Assembly (NCBI RefSeq): GCF_040954835.1
Contig: NC_090716.1
Span: 2,343,605-2,407,604 of the forward strand
Length of the DNA stretch: 64,000 bases
Direction of reading: 5' to 3'
DNA from: Lepisosteus oculatus
Lineage: Eukaryota; Chordata; Actinopteri; Semionotiformes; Lepisosteidae
Part shown: positions 47,280 through 57,371 of the stretch, piece after piece
Layout: each line of letters opens with the position of its first letter
How positions within the stretch are numbered: the first letter of the stretch is position 1
Position numbers and translations under genes: made by a program
Notes under the pieces: model-generated
What the model was told of the DNA's origin: nothing
What the model saw: only the letters and a program-made list of their open reading frames with translations
Database searches by the model: none

Positions 47280-47672
47280 ACAGAAATCTGTGTGCTCCTA
47301 ATACCCCAGTATAGCGACGGGGACACTATACTGTAAAAAAAAGGCTTTGTCCTTCTAATGATACATAAAACCAGGGTCCTGAGTCTTGGTAGTCTTAAAA
47401 AATGTCAGGGTGTTTCTCGAAAAGAGTAGGGGTGTTACCCCAGTGTCCTGGCCTTTACCACTCATGGCCTCCTAATAATCCCCATCTCTGAACTGGCTTC
47501 ATCACTCTGCTCTCCTCCCCACTGAGAGCTGGTGTGTGTGAGAGGACTGGAGCATCATCCAGGTGGGGCTGCACACTGGTGGGGGTGGAGGGGATCCCCA
47601 TGACCTGTAAAGAGCTCTGAGTGGAGTGTCCAGAAAAGCAGTATATAAGTGTGAGGAATTATTATTATTAAA
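47280..47672 (+). mobile_element. 5S-headed SINE, 5'-truncated
   Basis: It starts at 'gtgctcctaataccccagtatagcgacggggac', contains the usual body, and ends 'gtccagaaaagcagtatataagtg' plus (ATT)n. Confidence 0.85.
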
Positions 47673-48317
47673 TGTCTGCTGGGTAAAAATGAAAACAATG
47701 AAAAAGTCTTGTCCAGATGAGGGTGAGGACTGCCAAAATGAGCTGTGAAAAGAAGAAAAAAATCTGCAGACACATAAATACCCTTGTGAGCTGTGAAGTA
47801 TGTATCCTAGGAGACCTAACTCCAATTTGCAATTAGCGCATAACAGCTCAAGTTAGAATCAGCAGCTGTCTTTGATTACCCACACCTGCTGCAAGCACAG
47901 CTCGCCTGGTGTCCTGAGTGGGCCTCTCTCTGTCTCTCAGGCTGCGTCCCGAGCAAGGGTGCCCATAGTGGGGCGCACGGCTTCTGACCTGAAGCTGACT
48001 GACATGACCGGACACCCCAGGAAAGGCCTCAGAGCAGTCCACAGGGACTTGAGAAGTGAGCACTGGAATGAAAAATAAGATAGAAGCCGATAAATATCAG
48101 CTCGACTTTATCTAGAAGTCTCCCGCTGCTGCTGCAGACTGAGCAGTCCTCATATCTCATGGGCATCAGCCTCACAGGAGTGGTTCCCAAATGACTTCTG
48201 TCTCATTCCCAAGTCCACTGATCCAGGGGCTCTGGGGTTCTCCAGTTTCATGTCGACATTTTGACAATTCAGTGTAAACCTATTGCACATACTGCCTCGC
48301 GTGCTCCTCATTGGAGG

Positions 48318-48530
48318 CTGGGTGGCAGAGGTGATAATCTCTGCTGCCTCGCAGTTCTTGGGTCCACAGTGTGAGTCCCAGACTGGAATGTGTTCTGTGT
48401 GGAGCTTGTGGGTTCTCCCTGGGTGCTCTGTCTGGGTTAACTGGTGCCCAGCGCAAGACTAGTGCCCTGTCACACAAGGATCCTGCCCTGTCCCTAATTC
48501 ATCAGGGCTCCAGCTACTCAAAGGATTCTA
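48318..48530 (+). mobile_element. tRNA-derived SINE, second family
   Basis: 'ctctgctgcctcgcagttc', a B-box-like 'gtgtgagtcccag', 'gtgtggagcttgtgggttctccc' and 'gccctgtcacacaaggatcc' follow the order of the 6690-6945 copy. Confidence 0.65.
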
Positions 48531-48699
48531 CTGGTAATGTAGAGTAGAGAATATAGAGAGGAGCTTATAGCCATATGTTCATGTCCACTGGAATTCTGAT
48601 CTCTCAAGACATGCACAGCACAGGAGAAGACACAGTACGGTAGACAGCACCACACAATGTCGACAGCACATTACAACACGGTACATCATAAATCATAAC

Positions 48700-49150
48700 A
48701 ACCAGAACAACAGATACCTTGCAGAGAACAATAAATATGTGGTAGTTAAAAAAACTGGGTAGTCCTAGTTAAAAGTGCATAGTGCAGAAGTGCATTGCGT
48801 TCTGAGGCATTAGGTAGGTAGCTGTTTATGATGCAGATTGCAATAGGGTAGAAGCTGTTTGTAGGTCTAGTGGTCTGTGCTTAAATGGTGCAGTACCGCT
48901 TGCCAGAACGCAGGGGGGACAACAGTTAGTGGCTGGAATGGCTGGGATCCTGAATGATGGATTGGGCTTTATCTCACCCAATGATGGTAAATCACATCCT
49001 GATCAATGATCCTCTGTGTCGTTGCCGCACCCCCCTTGTAGTGCGTCTCTGTCGTGCACGGTAGTGCTTCTGTGCCGCACAGTGGCACCGCTGGTGAGGA
49101 CGCTTTCCATGCTGCTGCAGTAAAACTTCGTGAGCAGCTGCTTCCCCATA
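48700..49150. repeat. dispersed repeat of unassigned class
   Basis: The wording 'ggtagaagctgtttgtaggt', 'gctgggatcctgaatgatgg' and 'ggtgaggacgctttccatgctgctgcagtaaaacttcgtgagcag' is the pattern of a repeat common in fish genomes, but I cannot place it in a class from one copy. Confidence 0.4.
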
Positions 49151-49169
49151 AAGGCTTAACCTGTGACCC

Positions 49170-49353
49170 CCCCAGGCAGCGGACGTGGGGCGACCTGGTG
49201 AGGCTAGTCTCGCGACATCTGATCCCAATGCCGAGTGAGGAGGATAGGGAGGCCCGGAAATATATAGCCCCAGACATCAGGACACACCGGAAGAACAAGG
49301 GAAGCTAGGAACAGGGCAGAGAAGGAGCGTCCTCTAGATGAAGAGGGCGTGGT
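49170..49353 (-). mobile_element. truncated Gypsy-like LTR
   Basis: In reverse complement it follows the 5' half of the 36040-36361 LTR: 'cgccctct', 'cttgttct', the TATA-like 'ggggctatatatttccggg', then 'gcattgggatcagatg'. The 'gcatagggtc' end is missing. Confidence 0.65.
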
Positions 49354-49584
49354 ACTTCCTTTGTCTGGCTGTTGCCTGTTTGCTCCCGAGCACTTCTCTT
49401 TTCTTCCCACCGATTTGCCTGTGCTCTACTTCAGCTCCTGCTATAAACCTTCACAAGGCCAGGGCTTTTCTTTCTCCAGACCCCTCCCGAAACGAGTCTC
49501 CCACGTGAAGGGCTGTGGCCGGCCTCTCTCGGTCCTACCGCTGATGAAAGGAGAAGAGGAGAACTGAGGGACAGGGCCGCCTTC

Positions 49585-50531
49585 TGTCACACCCGCTGCG
49601 AGACGGATTCCTTCACACAAATGATCACAACCTAATCAAGCTCCAGCCGGAGGCAACTGTCAGGATCGTAATCCCTCCTCTTAAAGGCGCTCCGGCTCTT
49701 TCACATTTTAGTTGATCACGTGCACCTGCCCTCAATCCTGCCCCTCCTTATTTAAGCCGGGCGCTCTCGCTGCTCCCGGCTCTGCATTGGGAGACGGAGG
49801 CCTGCCTACAACCAAGTCACCCTACGCCCGCGGCTAGAGGGCACAGGCCTCCTATCGGCGTCCTGACCCTGCTGAGTCCGGGGCTCAGAGCGCCTGACCT
49901 CGTCATCCTGCTTTTATTCCCCGGCCCTGCACCGGATCCCATTCCGGCTTTTAACTGTGTTCTGTTTTCATCTCGTTTGGATCACCCGGCTCTGGACTTT
50001 TGGACATCGCCCTGGTTTTTCCCTTGGACTCGTTTGGACTAGTTCGCCATGGCCACGCCCCCCCCCGAGCACCAGTTCACTGTCGTCACGCCCCCCCGTT
50101 TGTCAACCTGCCCTGATCCTCGTCGTCTCCTCCCTGTGTCCGTTTCCACTTACTTCTGGATTATACCGTCTGCATAGGGTCCTAACCTACAAATCGTAAC
50201 ATCAATACCCACAAGCGCTCTAATCAATTAACCAATCAGGACAGTTCACTCATTACCGCACCCTCTACCTCCTGAGATATTTAAGTCCTCTCAACTTCTA
50301 GATCATTGCTCGGTATTGGTAACTCCCTTGGAACGCCTTTCCTCACCTGTATTACTCTTCTCCTACCTTGACTGAAACCTTGGCCTCGAACCCAGAACTC
50401 GTCCTCGACCACGATCTCGTCCAATGGCTTGGATTACAGCTTGCTGACATCTTTCCCTTCTTCCTCTCCTGATCTCCCCCCATACCTCCGCATAGGGCCC
50501 ATCCACAATTCTTGCACAGTGTGCCTTAACA
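49585..50531 (+). mobile_element. possible older LTR interrupted by the 49658 LTR
   Basis: Sequence on both sides of the inner LTR could belong together. TGTCACACCCG starts at 49585; after the inner LTR come 'gagatatttaagtcctc' (TATA-like), 'ctccgcatagggcccatcc' and an end near 'ccttaaca' at 50531. The joining is inferred from these shared LTR landmarks only. Confidence 0.4.
49658..50201 (+). mobile_element. Gypsy-like solo LTR
   Basis: It starts TGTCAGGATCG, ends CGTAACA, has 'ccttatttaagccgggcgc' as TATA region and 'gtctgcatagggtcctaac' near the end. Flanks (gcaac / tcaat) give no convincing duplication. It belongs to the 33183/63242 subfamily but is longer. Confidence 0.78.
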
Positions 50532-52337
50532 TCTTGGCTGCAGCGTCTGAATACCGGTGAACCATGCCCTGTCTTCAAAGCAGATAAAAGCTCAGTGACT
50601 ACTCAGTGTTCCACCACCTCCTTCTCCTACCCACAACACTCTGATTATCCCTTAAATGCATGATTGTGTGGGACCATGTGTTGCCTAAGCAGGACACAAC
50701 ATTAATTTGATTACAAAACTGTGTTGCTAAAGGCCTCCGGGCTGTTTGCTTGTTTGCAGGCAGGGTTACAGGTTCAATCTAGAGCGTTACAGGCAGCAAC
50801 TCTTGGCAGAAAACCTTCGCCTGTGGCTCTGAACAACTGTGTGGAATAATAACGCTTCATCTCTGGGACTCTTGCCAGACTGAAACGGAGCCCCAGCCAC
50901 AATCACAGCCCAGTAAGTCACTCCAGTGTCTTGCTAAAGAATTAAATTGGGAAAAGATCTCGAATGCAGGAGGCTGTACAGCCCCAGCAGAATAAAATGA
51001 GCACCCATCCATCCATCATATGAGAATTGCTTATCCCTGTGAGAATCACTGCCGACTGGAGTCTATCCTGGAAACAAAAGAGCAGAAGTGGGACTCAGAG
51101 CTGACAGCTGCTTCCTTCTGTACAGCTGCCAGTCTACCGGAGTAAAATGAGCATCCGTGACATATACTGTATACCACACAGGACACGTTTGGGGTCTAGA
51201 TGCAAACAGGTGTAATGCAACATGCTAATGAAATATCTCTCTTGGATCTGGTAAAGGAAATAAATGTGTTTTAGAACAAAGAGAGGCATTTACTGAGCAA
51301 GGTATGCAAATATCCAGGAAATACTGTGAACAGATATACTGTATATTCAGTGTATGTATATCTGATATTTCTGATAAACCAGAGAAGTTGGATCATTTCC
51401 TCATTACCCAAAGGACCTCCCATCTAAGGTGTGCTCACTAAATATTTGGATCCATGCTTGGAATATGAATATATAGTCAGGGATCTTTAGTCCTGGTCCT
51501 GCAGAGGCCCAGTCCAGCAGTTAGTGTTGGTTACAATTAAAATACCATATTCTAAAGATATGGAGCGATTCTATCCTGATCAAAGAGGTGATTTGTTCAT
51601 TTAAGTGATCTTTGGCCCTCAAAGACCAGGAATTTCTTAGTTGAACAGATTACTTCCTAGCTTACTAATAGCAAGGGTATTTTAGGATTAGGATAGGATC
51701 GAATAGCTTACTAATGTTTGTTAATAGCAAATGTCTTGAAAAACAGATGACCTACAAGACTGACTGGATCGGAGCACTCTGGGACAAGATTCAGGACCCC
51801 AGTTCTGGGAATATAGACCCCAATTTGGGTCGGTGAACTAGTGTGCACGTGTTCTTTTTTTGTTTCATCCTCTACAATGTGTGATAAAATTAGGTTCGTC
51901 ATGTTTCATCAGCAATGAGTGCGAACCTGCAACTGTTCCAGGTGCAACAGAGCCATTTCCATTTGGAATAGTCTCCTGGGGGCCCAGCTGACCTGTCTGC
52001 CCAACAGATTGCGCTGGGAGGAAACGGGAGGCCTGCTCCATGCTGACAAAGACACCCTTGCTTTTGCCTGTCTTCTACAGTGGGCCACAAGGTGATGCTG
52101 TGTCACCAAGGATATGAGCTCAGGAGCAGGAGCGCTGGCTGTTTCCCTTGCCCTTGCCCATCAGGGTCATGCGCAGACCTCAGAGGAGAGAGCATGAGAA
52201 GATAAAGAGCAGCAGCAGTGAAGATCTGCTGTGGGCTGGCGCGTTGATAAGTCTCTCGCACCTTTCTCCAGGCTCTGCAGAACACATCCCTCCCATCTCT
52301 GCCTCAGGGCTGGCCTGTCCTTATTTTGCAGTGCCAC

Positions 52338-52424
52338 AGTTTGACAGGGTTTGACGTTGGTTGACGGGGTTTGATGGGGGTTGGTGGGGTTTGACGGGGG
52401 TTGACAGGGTTTGACGGGGGTTGC
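52338..52424. repeat. GT-rich minisatellite
   Basis: Short units of the form 'gtttgacgggggttgac' repeat about eight half-units with variation. The G-run spacing could allow a G-quadruplex on the plus strand. Confidence 0.85.
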
Positions 52425-53250
52425 AGGTCGGCCCTGAAAATAGCAGCTTCTCAAGATGAGAGGTGCTTCAGCTGATCAATGAATACAGTAGAGACCCTTG
52501 GAAATAAAGCATTACACCTTCCAGAGCCAGTGATTTCCAATCCCCGCATCAGTGAAGAATCTGCACTGTGAAAAACACATCTGCATCAGCTGATGATTAC
52601 AAGTAACCTATTAATCCTATTGGAGAGAGGTTCCCCAAGTCCAGGAACAGTGGGTGGCCTCTCTCCTAGCTTGTTCACGCAGGTACACAGTGCACTGTGA
52701 ACGAAACACAATTTTTTACATTCCCACTAAGTTTCCAATAGAGTGAACTGCTATGTCCCGGGAATCAAAGCCGAACAGGGAGGTGGTGTGTTTGTGGTCT
52801 TGTGAAACTTAAGTAGAGGATTGTGAAGTAACAGATTGAAGTGTTCACAAGAGGGAAGAGGGTGTGTGTGTGACAGTTCAGCATCGGCTCAAGAATTGTA
52901 GTGGAAACTCCGAAAGGACCGGAATCTAATATCTGGGATGTGATGAAGCCACTTCTTTCAATTAAAACATTTTCTGCAAACTTCTGAAAATTGTGAACTA
53001 TTCTATTTTCATGGGTCATTTCAGGAGAATTTTTTATGATTAAATTATGCTAAATGATGTTGAAGGAACATTTAGCAATTAAAAATATTTAATTACATAA
53101 CCATAAAAGTTGTATTAATTACTTGAAGCTGCATGAAGGAGGTGTCTCATGACATCATGCCCATGTGAGAACAGTTCATGAACCATCATAAACTGTTAAG
53201 ATAGGTCAAACTTGCATGTTATTGAGCCATTATGGATTGATTGAAGAAAT

Positions 53251-53310
53251 ATTTGAGAAATATCCTGATGAGTTAATGAGAAATTTGAGAAATATCCTGG
53301 TGAGTTAATG
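53251..53310. repeat. 28-bp direct duplication
   Basis: Two adjacent copies (53251-53278 and 53283-53310) of a sequence beginning atttgagaaatatcctg and ending gagttaatg differ at one base. This is a recent local duplication. Confidence 0.85.
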
Positions 53311-54617
53311 TTAATACCTAGACAGTTCTTCGGTGATTTTAAAACCCGGCTTTTAATTTATGCCAATTTATAAATTAGCGAAGTGTTCATGAACAGTTCA
53401 CGGAAAATTTGCAAACACTTCTAAAATTTCAAAAGAGAATAACTGGACATATCGTCTTCCCCTGAAAATCGACCTTATCGAAGATAATAAAATTCCAAGC
53501 ACAAGTTTAAGCAGAAAAGGGTATATTAAATATAAAAAGAAGATTAAATATAAAATGGCTTGAGGTTCCTTTTGACAAGGTGTAACACGATAGTGCGCTG
53601 TAGGAGTTATAGTGGGCATATTGTAAATGAGGGAACATTATCATGCCATAGATTGATAGATTGATAAAGTCTATACATGATTCAGGACTTTGAATCCCTG
53701 CTTTAGTAATTTCAATCGATATCTTTCAGTCAGGAAAGGGCAAAGCCAGGAAATAAAAACTGTTTAAAAACGCAGGCTATTTCAAACTGCTAGAATTCCT
53801 TGTAGAAAAATAATTACCAGCAATGAAGCCTTTCAGGAACAGCAGCTTTGCATCATTTAAATTGTTTGCATTCTGTTCAGTGTATCTTAATTTTCCCCTC
53901 TACTTATGGAAAAACACAGACTAATGTGGGGCATTATTCTATATTTAAAGTGTGTGCCTTCCTGATACACAAGGCCCAATGAGGAACTCAAGCTCAGTTA
54001 TAAAATGTGTGCGCAATGCATGGTTTTTATATTTTTGTATGTCATGGGTTTGGGGACAGATTTTCGCCTACGATCTAATGAAGTCGCTAGCAGCACCTCC
54101 TACGTGTCTGTTGGAGAATCCTGGAGAGCAAGAGGACTCAGTGTGAAGACTCGGCGTGGCTGCATGTGTTAACTAGCACAGATTCGAAACTGGGAATTCA
54201 AAGAGAGGTTTTCAAATGCTAATGAAACCCCATGCAGCAGTTCCTGTCTACTGCCAACATACATGTTAGACGGGCTGAGTGGTCTCTTCTTATTCCTCAT
54301 CTTTCTTCTGTCCCTCAGTGTGAAATTCTGAGACTGCGGGAGCTCGCTAAAACCTATTGTCTCCTCGACACAGTGGGCAAATAAGGCAGGGAGCATCACG
54401 CTCATAAAAATGCACTGATAAATCAAACAGGGAGAAGTGAAGATGGTAGCCTGAAAGCCATAGATCATTGCTGTATGCTAATGGTGTTCATTAATACGAA
54501 GATTGTGAGAAGGCTCAAGGGAGCCCCTGTGTGGATCTGTTAAAGGGCTGATGACTGCCTTTGTAGCACCTGCTACTAATTATTACTTATTTCCTTCTGG
54601 TGCCTTTGCTTTACAAA

Positions 54618-54640
54618 TCACACACACACACACACACACA
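54618..54640. repeat. (CA)n microsatellite
   Basis: About 11 uninterrupted CA dinucleotides. Confidence 0.95.
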
Positions 54641-54694
54641 GATCTGCTCAATCGATTTCCCCATGTTTGAGAATCTGTGTCAAGTTGCTGTCGG

Positions 54695-55108
54695 TGTCAC
54701 AGATGTTGGAAGGGACGATCCATGGAATGGCAGGAGAGCGAAATAGACCCGATGCGTAGTGGCGAGACGGGGGTCAGTAGGTGGCTCAGCATTCTGTCAT
54801 AGATGTCTGAAAAAGGTACGATCCATGGATTGGCAGGAGAGCGGAAAAAAGACCCTATGTATAGTGGCGGAATGGGGGATTAGCAGTGCAAGGAGTTCTG
54901 GAGTGTCGTATAGAAACCTGTGCCCTCAGGTAGCGGGCGTGGGACGATCTGGTGCTGGGCAGGTCTCAGGACATCCGAACGTCAGTGCTGAGCCAAGCAG
55001 GATAAGTGACCTGGAATTATACAGCCCCGGAGAGAGAGACAGCGGACGGACAGCAAGGCACAGGAAACCAGGGACAGGACAGAGCAGGTGGCTGCAGAAG
55101 GCGTGACA
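54695..55108 (-). mobile_element. Gypsy-like LTR with duplicated 3' end
   Basis: 54795-55108 reads in reverse as an LTR of the 36040 subfamily, starting TGTCACGCC at 55108 and ending near 54795. 54695-54775 is a second copy of the same 80-base 3' end ('gatccatgga', 'tggcaggagagcg', 'tagtggcg'). Either a tandem duplication or the edge of a second LTR explains this. Confidence 0.7.
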
Positions 55109-57093
55109 GCCAGGTTGGCTGACGTGGCGGATTCAGGTCTGTGAAATTCAAAGCGTCTTGGGTTCAGAAACAATTGTACCCCACACTCATACTGCTGCAC
55201 AAGACCCAGCAAAAGAGCCACTGTACTTCCCTCTCTCTCGCTCTGCTGCCACCTCCTCTCCTCACCTACAGATGTGTTTATCTGCGCAAAACCCGATGAA
55301 GAGGCGGCGTTGGGGGATGGGGAATGATGCCGGTGTCTGCCACTGAGCCATTTCAACCAGAAGGTGACCCCAGGCTCCACCGAAAAAACTCCTGGTTCTC
55401 CTCTTTGGGTTTGACCTGGCAGCGAAGTAAAGGGCTCACTGGTGTGGCAGGCTGCAGGCAGAGCTCAGAGCTGCGATAATATCAGAATCAGGGCCTGCCA
55501 GCACCTTTCAGCACTGCTTTCTGGGCCAGCTTGCCTCTTGCTCAGTGTATCATTACCTGCCATGAGCTTTTCCTCTTTCCGAGCTGTAACCACTAGCATT
55601 AGGCAGTAACTGGCGTGTGCAAACATTTCCAGTATGTCTGTAATTACAGTTTGTGTCTGATTGAGGCCTTTCGATGTGTTTCTGCTTCTGAATTTAAAGC
55701 CTTTTTTCTCCACGGTCAGGCTGAGGCACATTGCCGCCTTTCTTACTCGGCGCTTTCATTAATGACTTAATTAATTCGGTCCTAATTCTTTTTAGATCTG
55801 TACAAGAGCGGTGATAATGCGTGCCACTGTCTTTGTGGGAAGGACGCTCCGTACGGTGGCTCAGGAAAATGCCAGATCGAGTGGTTGATCCAGCATGAGC
55901 ATGAGCTGTGCCCTTTGTGACCTCTTGACTCCAGAGGGTTAAAGGTCATTCAATTTCTTTCCTGAGGCTGGAGAGGATTAGCTGTTTATCAGGGGAGAGA
56001 GACAAAGTAGGGGGCTTAAACAGCTGGGTACTGAATACAGTAGAGTGCACTCAGTTCATTAAAGTAATTTGGAGAGACTAAGTGCAGCAAAGACTGAAGT
56101 TAAATTGCCTCTGCTATGGTAATAATTTCTCCACTCATGTAATTCCTTTAATTTAGATCCCTCCCTGTCAGAGGAATAAGCCACACTGTGTGTTAACCCT
56201 AAGAGTCTTGAGTTTCTTCGGCTTCCACGAACCCAGGGAAAGCAGTGCTTCAGATTTCAAAGTTACACCTAGGGCTCCCCCTTGTGGCCAATCCTGAAAA
56301 GTGCTGGTTGATTCCTGCATTTCAGACTTGCTGGTTCGGACTATGCTGGGGCATATCGTTAGCTGTCAGATACCCCAGGCAGGGGTGCACAGCTGGCAAA
56401 CAGGAGGCACGTCGCACCTCCAGGCACTGTCTCCCACAAGCACTTTGGGCCCTGCTGTGGGGAATCTGGCGTTTTCTAAACCCCTGCTGACGAAACATTG
56501 CAGACTTCAGACAGAAGAACTGGGTCTTCAGAATGAACAAATTCCCTAAAATGCCTCATGTTCACCAGATGTGTGTATGGTACTATGTGTAGTGTGTAAT
56601 CCCAGTAAATAGCACTGACTACGAGCAATAGCTACCGAAAAGAGTTATTTTAAGATCAGTTGGAGAAATGACCCCAGGAGGTGGGGAGCAGCAGAGATTT
56701 TACGCGTCCATGAGAGTGAAGGTCGATCTTCCAGTCCATTCGATTTCAGAATTCTTTCTACATGCAGCTCCTTAATTATTGAATTGATCAGCTGCAGCTT
56801 CCATTGAACGGTGAAGATGCAGGTGGGGGTGCGGTCCAGTGGAGCGGATGGACAAGGCCACTCACTGGGCAGCTCTGGTGCCCTGCTTGGCACTCCCTGG
56901 CTGGAGGCACGAAGACACCTCTCATCCCGACCAATGCGACTTCATCGTCCAGCAGTGTCACCTGTCCTCTGTGCTGGACTCTTCGACCAAACCCATTGCG
57001 AGGTTTCTGGGGCCCATTTCACTTCGGGCAGTGGTTGCCGGACTCCAGACCCCCAAAAGACGCTGCAGTCATTCAGAAACGTTCGCAGAAACT
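55109..57093. other. no gene seen; partly conserved-element-like
   Basis: Unique sequence. The block 55740-56200 is rich in homeodomain-type TAATTA/TTAATTAA words and lacks repeats, as regulatory non-coding elements often do, but conservation cannot be judged here. Confidence 0.45.
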
Positions 57094-57371
57094 AAGATCA
57101 GATCACTTTATTGGCCGTATACAATTTCTTGCGTTAAGAATGTGTCTTTTTGCAGACCCCAGCTTGCTCTCCATGAGACACACAGCCAGGGAGAGAAGCT
57201 GGGGGTCAGAGCGCAGGGTCAGCCATTTATACAGCACCCCTGGAGCAGCTGGGGTGTTAAGGGCCTTGCTCAGGGGCCCAACGGAGTAGGATTCCTCTGC
57301 CGGCCGCAGGATTTGAACCAGCAACCTCCCAGCCACAGGCGCAGATCCTGAGCCACAGAGCCACTCCGCCC
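57094..57371 (-). mobile_element. tRNA-derived SINE, full length
   Basis: Reverse complement of the 6440 family. The tRNA-like head is at 57371-57300 with B box 'ggttcaaatcctgcggccgg', and the tail 'caataaagtgatctgatctt' is at 57113-57094. Confidence 0.88.

Larger units (their letters stand above)
50602..54617. other. no gene seen
   Basis: Mainly unique sequence with SINE scraps near 50940-51070, a minisatellite at 52338-52424 and a 28-base direct duplication at 53251-53310. No coding evidence. Confidence 0.55.
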
